Source: Perilla frutescens (lineage: Eukaryota; Streptophyta; Magnoliopsida; Lamiales; Lamiaceae). From it: DNA of 64,000 nt. The notes under the pieces were generated by a model. The model was not told the DNA's origin. It searched no databases and was given only the letters and a program-made list of their open reading frames with translations. The stretch lies in assembly GCA_026008535.1 (NCBI GenBank), contig BRKX01000003.1, positions 26,774,001 through 26,838,000 of the forward strand, read 5' to 3'. The position numbers and the translations under genes were made by a program. Positions 23,741 to 36,328 of this stretch are shown here, one piece after another. Within the stretch, counting starts at the first letter, position 1; each line of letters begins with the position of its first letter.

Positions 23741-24700
23741 TTGAAATTTTCAAAAATACCATAAGATTAAATTTGGAAATTTTAAAATTAATTAAAATAT
23801 TCCACCAAATTAAATCTTATACATTCGAAATTATCACAAAGATAAAATATGGAAATTTTCAAAATAAATCGAAAATTCCTCCAAATTAAATCTTATAATT
23901 TCGAATAATACACTAAGATAAAATTTGGAAATTAGTTATAATTTTCCACCAAATTCAATCTTAATTCTTCGAAAATAACATAAGGAATAAACCTGAAAAT
24001 TTTGATATTTATCTAAAATCTTTCCCAAATAAAATTCCTTAATTTTCGAAAATCCCTAAATAATTAAATCTGGAAATTTTGATATTAATCAAAAATCTAT
24101 TCCAAATTAAATACCTAGGTTTCGAAAATTCTAAGAATAATAAATCTGGAAATTTTGATCCACTTCAAAATACTTTCCAAATTTAAAATTCTATTTTGAA
24201 ACCTATTTGGATTATAATTAGGTAACTTTTGATATTTATTAAAATTACCTTATCCAATTATAATCTCCCATATTTTAAAAATATCTCTAGGATTAGATAT
24301 GGAAATTTTGATAACATCAAAAAATTTCGAATATTTGATCTCCAAATTTCGAATATCCCTAAATAAAATTAATAATTTGAAAATTTGATATTAATCAAAA
24401 TCCTTTCCAAATTATATACTAGGTATCAAAATTACTAGAATAAAAAATATGGAAGTTTGATCCTCTTCAAACACTTACTAAATTTAAAATTCTATTTTGA
24501 AACCTACTTGGATTAGAATTTGGTAACTTTTGATATACATCAAAGATTACATTCTCCAATTCTAATCCCCATAATTTTCGATCCCTACCATGATTAAATT
24601 TGAAAATTTTGATATTAATCAAAATTCCATTCCAAACTAAATCATAAATATCGAAAATCACACAAAAAATAGGGATTTATCCACACAAATTTTCGATCAC
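23740..24700. repeat. Degenerate tandem array, ~68-76-bp unit, about 13 copies
   Basis: Units share TCCAAATTAAATCTT, then TTCGAAAATNNC, then AATCTGGAAATTTTGATATT. CCAAAT anchors fall near 23,805, 23,881, 23,949 and 24,025 and continue to about 24,640. Later units carry a palindrome TTTTGAT(A)TTAATCAAAA. No ORF. It looks like a satellite-like array, perhaps from a retroelement leader. Confidence 0.75.
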
Positions 24701-25445
24701 ATGAAATCAAAAAACTGCACTACAAAAAAAACTAGTTTTGAATATTCTAAATGAATTTTTCCCCATATTAGCGAATGAGTATATATCGGGATGTTTATGT
24801 CAAAGAGCAAATGAGAGTTTGTTCTACTTTATGTGAATAAGGTTAGATATGTCATTGGACGTTTTTTTGGTCCCTTGCATGTTTGTGACACAGGTGCAAT
24901 CTCACTTGAAAAGTTGGGTATTGATTCTCTCTTCTTGTTGCTTAAGCATTCATAGTTTAAGAAATCAAGAATATGATAGTACAAGCAACATGAGATGTGA
25001 ATTCAATGGATTAAAAGACTTAATACTTCAGAGGAATTCTCATGCATATTGTTGATTGTTTTGTTCGTCAGCTCCAACTTACTATTATTGTTGTTGCTAC
25101 TAAAAAGCATACAATAATTTTTGGATCTTTTTTAATAATGTTACACGTTTATGTAATGTGGTTGGAGATTTTTGTAAGCTCAATGATTATATTATAATTT
25201 TATGAGTTTAAAATATTATTTTTCTATCGTTTTATTTATGAATTTTTATATTGTGAATCAATTCCTGAACAACATTCCTCACTCCGTGTCACTGGTAATG
25301 GTCCATGAAGGAGGAGGCGTTGTGACAATTGAAGTGGATGGAGAGGGTGGGGGAGAGAAGATGAGATAGATTTTTTATATTTGAAAAAATATGAGAAAGA
25401 TAATATGCCCTAGTGTATGAATGTTAATGTGAAGGGGCACACTTC
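24701..25445. other. Intergenic, nothing identified
   Basis: AT-rich with no recognisable element or gene. A CACTACAAAAAAAAC string at 24,718 resembles a CACTA terminus but has no partner. Confidence 0.4.
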
Positions 25446-25651
25446 TGTTAGACTGTCTAACGGATCCCCTTGCGTTAGACGGATATTATTTGGCCCAATA
25501 AAGTGGTCCCCCCTCCTTTTTTTCTTTTCCTTTTGAGTTTTTTAATGATCTCCCCCCTTCCCTTTTTTTTATATTCAATTTTTTATTTCTTTTTTTTTCT
25601 TTTCCAGAAATTAACGTTTTTTCCTTTTTTTTTTTTTTGCTTTTCCAGAAA

Positions 25652-25696
<45 letters not shown>

Positions 25697-26890
25697 TTCC
25701 AGAAACGTGTTTTAGTGCTATCTTTTTTTTTTCTTCTTTTCAGAAACGTGTTTTACTGTTATCTCTCTCTTTTTTTTTCTTCTTTTTCTTTGGCAGTTTT
25801 TTTCCTTCTTCTTTGGCAGTTTTTGTTCTTTCTTCTTTTTTTTGTGTATTTTTAAAATGATTTTGTTAATGATACTTTATCCATAATTAATTATACTTCA
25901 CATCACAGTTAATGATACTTCACCAGATAAAAGTTATATTTTCATTAAAATGAAATTACCGATGATTAAGCATTAATTATTAAATTAACAACAGAGAAGT
26001 ATCATTAATGATGAAGCATCACTAATATAATAAGTATTTACTACTCATTATCATGTTCAATTTTTGAATTGCAATATTTTCTTTTATGTAGCTAATAATT
26101 CAATTTTTGAATTATGTAATATGTTTGAACTGATACTTTTCTTTCTAATTAGTGATACTTTCTTCTGCAATTAGTGACACTTTTCTTCTAATTAGTGATA
26201 CTTTCTTCTGCGATTAGTGATACTTTTCTTCTAATTAGTGATACTTTCTTTGCAATTAGTAATACTTTTCTTTCTAATTAGTGATACTTTCTTCTGCATT
26301 CAGTGATACTTTTTTCATAGTAATGAGACTCCACTTCACCCCATAAATAATGATACTCATATATGAGTTAATAATGTTTCACCTCATAAATAATGATACT
26401 TTCGTTAATATTATACTCCACTCATAGTTAATGATACTTACCTTATAATTAATGACACTTCTTTTTTGGCTCAATAATTAGTCAAACGCCAGGAAAAAAT
26501 ATATATATTTTTAAAAAATAAATGTATATCCTGAGAAGACTATATTATGATTATTTAAAAAAAAAAGAAAAAGAAAAGAAAAAGAAACGAAAGCAAAAAA
26601 GAAAAAGAAAAAACAAAAAAAAAAACGAAAATCGAAAGCTAAAAAAAAGCAAAGAAACGAAAGTGGAAAGAAAAAAAAAAGGAATGAAAAAAGGGCAAAA
26701 AGGCCCAACAGCAGCCCAGCTGCCATAGCAAGGCGTGTGCGTTTGACGCGCTGCGCGTGAGAGCGCGTGGGCACGTGTATCGCACGCGCCTGGCGTGGAA
26801 ATGGGCGGGTGAGCGGGTTTTGGGGCGGGTTTTGGTATTATTTAACCTGTCTAACGTAAGAGATCCGTTAGACGATCTGATACAAGTTTT
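25446..26890. mobile_element. Inverted-repeat element with GATACTTT minisatellite
   Basis: The left end (25,446-25,493) contains CTGTCTAACGGATCCCCTTG then CGTTAGACGG. The right end (about 26,845-26,890) contains the inverse, with GTCTAACGTAAGAGATCCGT then TAGACGATC. Each end is itself an imperfect palindrome of GTCTAACG. Inside are a (CT)n tract (about 25,651-25,692), pyrimidine- and purine-rich tracts and a minisatellite. Similar GTTAGAC/GATACTT motifs occur near 2,517 and 11,084, so this is a dispersed family. No coding capacity. Confidence 0.6.
26145..26312. repeat. Minisatellite, ~21-bp unit (ATTAGTGATACTTTTCTTCT)
   Basis: About eight consecutive units alternate between ATTAGTGATACTTTCTTCTG and ATTAGTGATACTTTTCTTCT. 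Looser GATACTT repeats extend from 25,870 to 26,460. The core GATACTTTTTAG also fills the 1,090-1,275 repeat. Confidence 0.9.
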
Positions 26891-27563
26891 TGTCTAATAT
26901 GAAATGGCAACTGCCAATCATCCTTTCACTCTCTTGGAATACTTGTACAACTAAGATTTACAGATGCCATGCATGGCCACCTAGCATAGAATTAACCCGA
27001 AATTGCACATGAAGTGCCATGCAACCATGAGTACTTATTGATTTGACATTGCAATTTAAAAATTAAGAGTGACATCGAATTGGATTACTGTACTAACGCG
27101 GTTGGGCGAGAAAAAAGCACACATATATCTCCATAAAATCCCAAAGCGACAATAAAGAACCCTAACCTCATAAATTGAAAGGAAAAACAGTCTCACGTAC
27201 ATCTGCATTGGATGTCCAAATGCAAACATATCGTATAGTAGAAAGATATCTACCATTTCATTTCGTTAGAAAAGAAAAAAAATGAATCTTACCTCGTATA
27301 GTAGGCATAACTTAGAATCTTCTCTCTCTAGGTTTCCAAACATGCGACAATTTGGCAAGAGAGGCGTGTATTTGCCTATTAATTTGGTGACGTAATGAAG
27401 ACGTTTGGAAAATTTTATAACATAGGTGGGGATATTATATCTCATCCATCTTTTTAAACAAGGAAACATTATGCCGTGATCTTTGCAATGGGCCGCAATA
27501 CTCCTACATGCATTATAAAATTTCCCAAAAATGTGTACGCAATTAATTCTTTTTTATTGATAA
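26891..27563. other. Intergenic, nothing identified
   Basis: Short open frames occur on the minus strand, but none has recognisable protein features, and no terminal repeats were found. Confidence 0.4.
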
Positions 27564-28519
27564 CTAGTATTACATCCCGTGCGATGCACGGCGAGAGATA
27601 TATAAATTAAATTATGTCTAAGTAAAATAATTAAATCACATTTAAATAATTAACACAAACAATTATAAAATGTACACAGAATATAATGTTATATTCAAGT
27701 TTATTCGCTATTTTCAACCCAAATCTATGAATACATTTATATTTTCCATTCAGTTTGCTCAATAAAACAAATAACATAATTGATTCACCTGAAATTCATT
27801 ACAAACATAATCGATATCCTTTATAATTTTGGTACAATGAGAAAAAATAAGAAAAAAATGACAACACCGCAAAATACATTTAAGAAAATTATCACGTCTT
27901 CGCCATCTCTCACGATTGTTTGAAGTGGATATATAGGACATGATGACACATCTTGAGCAACACTTCCACAAGTTGATTAATGTTTCGTCACCATCTCTCA
28001 TAAGTTGGAAAATCATCTCTTATATGTTGGAAAATAATCTCTCATATTGTTTACATTATATTTGTAGAGAAGACCTCGAACTTCATGATCGACGTCATGT
28101 CATTCTATGTCTCCTTACATATAGGAATGAATGCATTAAATTATATCATTGTAAAATATTGATCTATACATACATAGTATGAAATTAAACATTGATCATT
28201 TTTTTATATGATATGTAACATACGCGCATACGATATCTAACTATTAAAGAAAAACATCAAATAATTTGAAATGTCTTGTATAAATAATTTATTGGATCAA
28301 ATAAGGTAGCATAGATATATTTAAATATGTGCCCTCGCATATTTGAAGATCATTATTATATTATATAAAGATTGTTCATTTTCAACACGATTTAGCATAA
28401 TTTGATTGCGCAACTATCAAAATTCTAAAAATCAGGACATTAATCTCGAATATAAGTGAAACTCGGTTAGTATTTGACGATCATAAACCACCTTACGAGA
28501 CAATATCAATAAGTGAAAT

Positions 28520-31393
28520 TGTAATACCCCGAAATATTTTAGAAGGTTTAATTCAACTTATGTTACCCTCTGGTAAGTTAGAAAATAAGTTGGGTCCTTA
28601 AATGACTCAAATAAAGGAAAATCGCAGCCAGGGAAATCTGTTAAATCTAATTTGGTCAAAAATTACCTTAAAAATATGTTATGATATTTTTCTCGGGTTG
28701 ATAGGAAATATTTCAAGAATCGTGCCAACCTTTGAAATTTTAAATTTCGAGTTCAAATGAACTCTTGGCACAACTTTAAGTTGAAAAATAATAAATTTAA
28801 TATAAAAAGGCACATCCGTCATTATCCAATTTCTTTTTCAAAAGATTATCTTATTCTTAATTATCCTATTCTTTTTCCATCATTATCCTCTTTCTTTTAT
28901 TCATTATTATCCTATTTATTTTTCCTCTATAAATAGGAGCTTAAGGTTTCATTTTTCATTCATTTTCAAAATCGAAACGTCGAGCAGCTTCCAGAGAATA
29001 TACAACTCTAGTTTCCTATTTCAATTCTGAAATAGTCATTTTGAAGGTGTCAACGCGTAGATCACGAATACATGATTGAAATGATGACACGAAGGATGAT
29101 CACGATGGAAAATCATCGTGACCGCTGCCAATTCCTCGGAGAAGGTACTTTCTCCGATTCTGGTCATTCGGACCGATGAATTTAGAAATTTCAAGTTCTA
29201 AATATGCTTATATTTCGATTATCTTTAATTCTACCGATTCCGATTTTTGATGTTGTGAGTTTTCGGTATTTTTCCCCATTTTCATTTTATGTAAATCTCA
29301 GATCTACTCTTCCTGGATAGTCGTATTAGAAATCTTCTTTTTATAAATAGTTTTTGATCATTTGGATCTTGTAGTTAACCGGAATAGATTTTTGATTTCT
29401 TGTCGTTTGAAATCCGGATCTGAATATTACATTATAAATCTGCCAGTTTCGAATTTATGATCTAGCCGTTCGATCTTTGATCTGATTACACCATTAAATT
29501 TCTTATTTTCTGCACTATCAAAAATTGTACTTTTGAGCGAAAATCCAACGAGTATCGAGCTCGATCGAGACCGATACATTTTCGGCTAAAATCTGTGAAT
29601 ATTCTTACCGAAACTCCCGTTTCACCCATTTTGGGTCGTCAAATCAAAAAAGTTTCTTCTCGAAAGTTGCTCGAAATAATATTTCCTATGCTCCCGTCGA
29701 ATTTCGTAATTTTCGGATGAGTTTTGAATAATATCGATTATTTAATATAAGCAGTTATTTTTATACTGGAGTCATGTGTTATCGAAAAATTCTAAAACTC
29801 TCAAACTATAGTCTTGGCATATATAGGATGGTCCTTGAATATTTTCATAATTTTTGAACGGTTAGAAAGTGCCGTGGCACAAATCTGATAAAAATCGATT
29901 AAAATGGCAAGTTTTGAAAAGAGACCCCTGTCAAATCGGTTGGTCCCAATAAATCAAGAATAATATTTTGGAATTTATTTCCTTCTTTGTCGGAATTATT
30001 CGAGGTCTCTAGAGTCGCGCAATCTATTTCTAAAAAGAATAAAATTAAATAATAGCTCGGATTACAGTAGATTAATTTCCGAAAATATAGTAGTTGTTCT
30101 GAGCTGAAGATCGATCCTTGTAGGATTTGCGTGACTTACGAGGAAGGTGAAGGATTGAATCTCGAGATGGTTAGAGCATCTTAGCCTAGGGGAACCAGGG
30201 AAGGACTTCTGTATGTATAAGGTGGGCTATACTATATCTTTGCAAATTGTATCTTTCGAGTTATTAAGCTCTGCTTTGTTAAAATTGCATATGTGACTAT
30301 CTGTGTTAACTATTTACATGCTACTGTATGTTGTCGGAGTCTCATAAACCAGCGCTGTGCCAATGTGAGTAGCTACAGTATGCATGCATTGTTTGTCCTG
30401 CCCTACTCCTTGTCGGTGAGACTAAAATGAAACACTTATTGGTTATACTCTTTGGGTATACTATGGCCATACTCAACGTTATGCGCTGGTGATGTAGTTT
30501 GGGTTGCGGGCAGTGACGGGTTATACTCTTAAGCGCTTCACGATAAAATGTTTTGGTGAACTTAGGTTGCTTCCAACTTTTAAACCTCCTAAGCTTCACT
30601 ACCTGCATGAACACAGATAGATTACTTTAATAAAATGATTTGCATAACTTAAATTGTGAGAACTTGCCCACTGAGTGCATTAGTACTCAGCCCAAATCTT
30701 TTCAAACATTTTCAGGTCAGTAGGCTGGAGCGTGGATGTGACGAGGCTGAAATATGGGCTATTATGATTTACATATTTTTCCATTGTCCCTTTTTGTTAG
30801 TATTATGTTAAGAATTGAGATTTCTCACTTATGGTATTCTTTTTCTAAATGCTAAGAACTCTAATCTTGGTATTTTGTTAATATGATTCTGCTTCTCTGA
30901 TTCTGAACTTTTGTTGACTTCCTAGTTAACATGTATCATATGCTTAGCTACATAATTATTCCAAGGGGAGGAAGTCCGTCTTTCGTTATGTCTATTTGAT
31001 CATTCATTTTGGCCCATGGAAGGGCTTCATTTGTTCAGCATATTGGTGTCTGTTTCTTTTGTCGACCTATGAATGAGTCTATTAATTGTTGGTATCTGGT
31101 TATTTGTTTCCGTTTGGCCTATGAAAGGGCTTATTGAATTATTACAGCTTCCATTCTTCTCTTATAAGCCGTTATAAACGGGGATTCGCTCTAGTTACAG
31201 AGGTTATGCTGTCTAATTTTTCAGAAGGCATAACCTATCTTTGGCATACTCGGTTGTTAAATTTTATTCTAAAGATTAATTTTTTTTGGATTATCACCCC
31301 GTTGTTAATTAAACTACCCCATTTCTTTCCCGCTTCTTAATTCCCACCCCCGTGGCGTCCATTTCCACGGTCTTTCGGGACCGGGGCGCTACA
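28520..31393 (+). mobile_element. Solo LTR 2, 2,874 bp, same family as solo LTR 1
   Basis: Begins TGTAATACCCC, ends GGGGCGCTACA, with an exact 5-bp duplication GAAAT (28,515-28,519 and 31,394-31,398). It sits cleanly inside Helitron copy 2: the Helitron sequence resumes immediately after the TSD and matches copy 1 around 3,555, so the empty site is visible in the same window. It carries the GTGGGCTATACTAT, GGTTGCGGGCAGTGAC and CCCACTGAGTGCATTAGTACTCAGCCC-type blocks (the last split here only for description) common in plant Tekay/Del LTRs. Same orientation as solo LTR 1. Confidence 0.92.
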
Positions 31394-31978
31394 GAAATTA
31401 TTTGGCTGAAATGAATCATTGTTGTATGATAACATAAAAAATAATAAAAAATAATTATTTACTCTCTAAATAAAATAATTAAGAATTTTCTAAATAAATA
31501 TATAATTAATTAATCACGTACGTAAACTTCACCAATGAAAACTGCATGAAGAAATTATTTGTTCAATGAGCCAAACATTTAACACAAAAATATATTTAAA
31601 TAGCGAAATGAGTAAAAAACATTAAAATATTAAAAATATAATACAATAATGAAATTATATCCAAATGTGAAAAATCCAACCCAAAAATATCTTCTAATTT
31701 TTAGGGGTTGTCATTTTTCAATTTTCTTATCTCATTTTCTGCCCCCACTGATTCATTCTTCTTTAAGAATGTTATTCATCCTAAATGTTTCTTGTCCATT
31801 TACAATTAACACTGGTTGTATATTTTTAATTATATCAATGAAAGGAGATCTTGCTAGTTTATATTTTAAATTCGTAAATGTATAGTTTATTAATATTTTG
31901 TGAAAGATTTATTGATAGGTGAAAATTTGATGGCAAAATATCCAAAAAAATTAATACATCAATATCAAAAAAATAATA

Positions 31979-32210
31979 GTATCCCTGTTTCAAAATGTTT
32001 GTTGTTTTAGTAGTTTGATTTTGAATTAAGAAATAATTTTGGACTAATATACCACTCTTTGCCATATGACATCAAATCTTAAGTTAGAATTATGAAATTT
32101 TGTAGAGTTTTGGATATAGTTAAAATTGGGAGATGGAGTGTGAAAATATCTAAAAAAAAATGTTACAAAAAAATCATAAAAAAATAAATATTTTGAAATG
32201 GAGAAAGTTT
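31979..32210. mobile_element. Stowaway-like MITE inside Helitron copy 2
   Basis: The ends are TCCCTGTTTCAAAATGTTTG and, inward from the right, CTCCATTTCAAAATATTTAT. Copy 1 shows the empty site near 4,487 (AATAATAAATTGGTTCTAC). About 230 bp, no ORF. The TA duplication is only approximate at the right edge. Confidence 0.7.
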
Positions 32211-32704
32211 ATTGGTTCTACTAAAATTAGAAAGAATGATTGGTTCTCCAACAATAAAAAAAAGAATGCATATAATATATAACTTCTACATTTGAAATAC
32301 ATTAAATTATCTCAAACATGTAAAAGAAAGTAAAAAATTAAAATAATGCAATGTAACTCAACATATATAATATTCAACATTTAAAAAATAAATGACAATC
32401 TTCACCCAATTCATTAATTTAAGATAGTCAAATAACAATTTAAAATCTAATATACACATAGAGAATAACAGTACAAAAAAATTGCACATATTAATTCCTA
32501 TACAATAATTTTTTCTAGTGGCAGTTTATATCCAAAAAAAAATATGATGCCCACAAATCATTATTTCATCTATGCTAGTATGTTGTATGCAACAACTGTA
32601 TATTTCATCCATTTATGCAAAAGATTTTTTCATTGAAATAAAATAAAAATTAGTGCATATTTTGAATATATAAAATTTCAAAAATAAACTTGGCTGCCTC
32701 TGAA

Positions 32705-33184
32705 CACTACAAAAAAATCCCGTTTCAGCGACGGAAAATTCATTCTTAAATATCAAAAATCCATCTTTAAAATAGTTTAACGGTGGATTAATTAATATAT
32801 TGTTTATTTACTATTTCTACATTGTATTATATTAAAAGATTAATATGATTTTTACTTCATTTATTTAATATTTTCTTACTTATTTAAATAATACTTTTAT
32901 TTTTATAATGTAAATGCTAAATTATATATTTTTTATTTTTTAATTTCTTTTATTTTTAATTATATTTTTAAGATTGAATATATGTATACATTTTATTTGT
33001 ATTTCTTTGTCTATTATATATTATTTATACATTATCAATGAATATATGTATATAATATAAGGATATGATATTATATTCCTTTCATATTATTGTCAATTAA
33101 TAAAGTTTTAATTTTCAATAAAGAATAATTATTATATATATTTATTTATTATTGTTATTATTATTATTATTATTGTTGTTGTTG

Positions 33185-33255
<71 letters not shown>

Positions 33256-33660
33256 TTATAATGTTAATGTTAAACTATGTCTCTAATTAAAAGTAAAATT
33301 AAAAAATCATAATTAGATATTTAGAGAATGAAAAAAGTGAAGAAAAATTAATAAAAAATAAAATTTATTTTTAGCTAAAATAAAAAATTATATATTTTTA
33401 GCTAGGGAATTTTCCATCGCAAATTTTGTAGCTAAAAGTAAAAATAAATAAATAAATTTTAAAATGTAGCAACGTAATTTTTAGTCTCTAATTTAGAGAT
33501 GAAAAATTATGTTGTTATTACGTCGTTAATTATTAGCAAAAATAAAAATTAGATATTTAACGATGGATTTGTCCGTCGATTGGCGTTAAAAGTCCGAAGT
33601 TCAATCCATCATTAGTTTATCGTCGTTAATTCCGTCGTTAAAACATGCTTTTTTGTTGTG
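32705..33660. mobile_element. Non-autonomous CACTA (En/Spm) element, 956 bp
   Basis: It starts CACTACAAAAAAATCCCG and ends with the inverse of CACAACAAAAAAGCATG. Both subterminal regions repeat short motifs in both orientations (CGACGGA, CGTCGTTAA, TTAACGACG), as expected for CACTA. The flanks GAA and AAA could be a mutated 3-bp TSD. The interior is AT-rich, with a long TTA microsatellite and no transposase frame. Confidence 0.85.
33148..33255. repeat. (TTA)n microsatellite with a (TTG)n interruption
   Basis: More than 30 trinucleotide units, TTA with a run of TTG in the middle, inside the CACTA element. Confidence 0.95.
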
Positions 33661-34638
33661 AAACTAAAGCAAAATATTCTTATGATATTTACATATTAGG
33701 CAACCTATTCTAAAAAAATAAATCTATTTTGTAAAATTTAATAGAGTTTAGCCAAACATCGAAATCATCAAACCCTTATAAAATTCTGTTGAAGCATTTT
33801 ATATTATACAACAATATATTATAATAAAACTATGAAACAAATAAAATAAAAAATGCAAACCAACAATGACTTAAATAAGAATTAGTACAATCAAATCAAC
33901 GAAATCCTTACCACTATCAACTAAAAAATTAATTATTAAAAAAAAAACTAAAAAATAAATAAAATTTAAAATCTAGCAATATAGAAGCTTTTGAAAACTG
34001 CATTCTCTTCTTCGATTTTCACTGCTTTTCCAAATTTTTATTTGATATACAATAATACATACTTCCTTTCATAATGAAATGGGAAAATGAAGCGATTTAT
34101 TCATTGATTATTTTGTACGATGCCGGTGCTTGATGAGGATCGGGACAAGTCAAACCAATTGAGATTTTTCTTCACGTTTAAGGTATTAAAAAAATGTGCA
34201 TGAAATGTTTAAATGTTCTGCAATCGTCTAAGATAAGATGTGGTGGATACAAGAATTGATAAGATGAAACTATTTATAGATGAGTATGGGGTGATAATTT
34301 TGGATATTTCCAGATATACATAGTGTAATTATTGAAAAGTATACATTGATTGAATTATATTAATTAGTAACGTTTTGGTTAATTGATTTAAATTTCATTT
34401 GATGATGGTGATGATGATATATGATGATAATAAGAGTTAATTGCTTTGATTAAGCAACACGTCCTTTTAGGATAAATTGTAATTGCAACATGTTAAGTGA
34501 CTTTTGAAACTTTGCAATTAGAACATTGAGCGTGCAATTTCTACAACTAAAACAATACATATCGTTTTAAAGCACAATATAAAAATGATACTATATATCC
34601 AAAAGTGTAGGAAATTAAATAATAATATTTCAATCTGA

Positions 34639-34676
<38 letters not shown>

Positions 34677-36328
34677 TTGTACATTTTTACACGAACATGC
34701 TCATACCCAATAAAATTAATACAACTGCATGTACTTGGAGGCCCATGAACTACGTACAAAGCAGAAACAAAATTGTTTATTTGGTGGCTCGATATAATGC
34801 ATAATTAAAAGTCTTTCGATTAGAGCTGAAATTACTATTACAACAACTTAAAAAAATTGTTAAAAAGTTATTACAGGTGAGCCACATCCTATGCGCAGGA
34901 TTTTCGAACCCTTCTTGTCATCTCAATCTCTTTTTGCTTAGCCATAAGAAAATTAGAAGATTATTCGGAAAATCAATTATAAATTCACCATCAAATGATC
35001 GGACGGTGCAGCCTTTGCGGTCTTGAGCACCACGATGACGACAATTGGTTGTCTCTCTTTCTTGTTTTCCTATATCCCCTCTTCTGCTTTCCATTGCTCT
35101 ACGACTTCTACTTAATATTATTCTCTAAATTAGATGGAGGCTATTCATCTTTTTTTATTTATTTTTAATTCAAGAATGGATGTAAGCATATATATAGTAG
35201 TCTGCAAAGGCTTTTGTTCCAGCAACATGTACGTTTTTTTTCTATGTATGAATTGGATATATGAATAAAATAAGTGCTGTATTCATGCTACTGTTTCTAA
35301 ATTCAAAATGGTAATTTTTGGACTCACGACTCCAGTCTATCCATTATAGAAATAGATACATTAGCGGGTTTCAATACAAATTGGGATACACTTATAAATT
35401 TGACGCTAATTTGGGGTGTTAATTAATTGAGATTTGGCGTTAATTTGGGATTCTTAAAGAGCTAGATTTTCAACCATTAAACAATTAAATAGTCTGTACA
35501 GCAATGTTATATGGACTGAAATTGCTATTTGCAATGGGAGGGGAAAATCTTATTGCACAATTCTGTTATCTTATCTTATATATTATATATATAATATATT
35601 ATATATTGTACGTACATTGTATCATATTTTTTTATTTATATATGAGATATTATATTAGATATATACGTTGATATATAGCTATACATTATTATATTATATT
35701 ATATTATACTACGTATTATATTAAAGATATGATAATTAAATAATTAAATTAATATATAATTAGTAAACTTACTATTTTTGGAATGCATGTTTAGGCAGAA
35801 AACTATAGTTACTAATTATAGTATAACTATTCATCTTTATATATATTAAGATTAAGATGTTAGCATTCCTCATCGACGAATTTTACAGAGACATGAGCTT
35901 GCTGCCAGATATCAGCATGGTAATTTCATTTCTGTCGACCTTAATATTTATATAACAATACAAAAAAGTCATGTAAAACGAAGTAGGTGGAATTTCGAAG
36001 AGATTCACTAGCCCTGGATCCAATTTATCCTAAAAATTGCTCAATCTTAGAAACTGCTAGACAAATATTACCCTAAAACCACACTGAAGTTTGCCGATTG
36101 AATAAAGGGGAGCGCACCCCCATTTCATGCCAAAGAAATAGTGGATCTTACACAGCATTTTCATTTAAGTAATGAATACCAAAAGAAAAATGGTGTTTTG
36201 TTTGTGTATCTGGCCTATCAGTAATTAAACAAAAACTAGTAATCTGAGCTTTACAAAGACTTTCTTCCCCAGCTCCTCACATGACAAAATCAAATATTTT
36301 TCTCCTAGAGACCCGAACGAGATCATGT
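33661..36328. other. AT-rich intergenic region downstream of CSN3
   Basis: No gene or complete element identified. An (AAT)n tract lies at 34,641-34,675 and TA-rich palindromic runs at 35,570-35,720. The last few hundred bases before 36,329 should include the CSN3 3' UTR, but I cannot place the poly-A site. Confidence 0.5.

Larger units (their letters stand above)
27564..32395 (-). mobile_element. Helitron fragment, copy 2, interrupted by solo LTR 2 and a MITE
   Basis: Same 3' signature as copy 1: hairpin at 27,577-27,591, nine bases, then CTAG at 27,564-27,567 and a host T on the minus strand. The body aligns with 2,604-4,700: 27,568-28,519 with 2,608 to about 3,555, and after the solo LTR 31,399-32,395 with about 3,560-4,697. 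No rep/helicase coding sequence. The 5' terminus was not located. Confidence 0.78.

Noticed and set aside
24718..24735. CACTACAAAAAAAAC string resembling a CACTA terminus
   Set aside because: No inverted partner within several kb and no subterminal repeats.
25503..25855. ORFs rich in Ser-Leu and Phe
   Set aside because: (CT)n and poly-T tracts translated; no protein features.
26511..26774. Phe-rich minus ORF and Lys-rich plus ORF
   Set aside because: Translation of a purine-rich low-complexity tract; both strands open simply because of composition.
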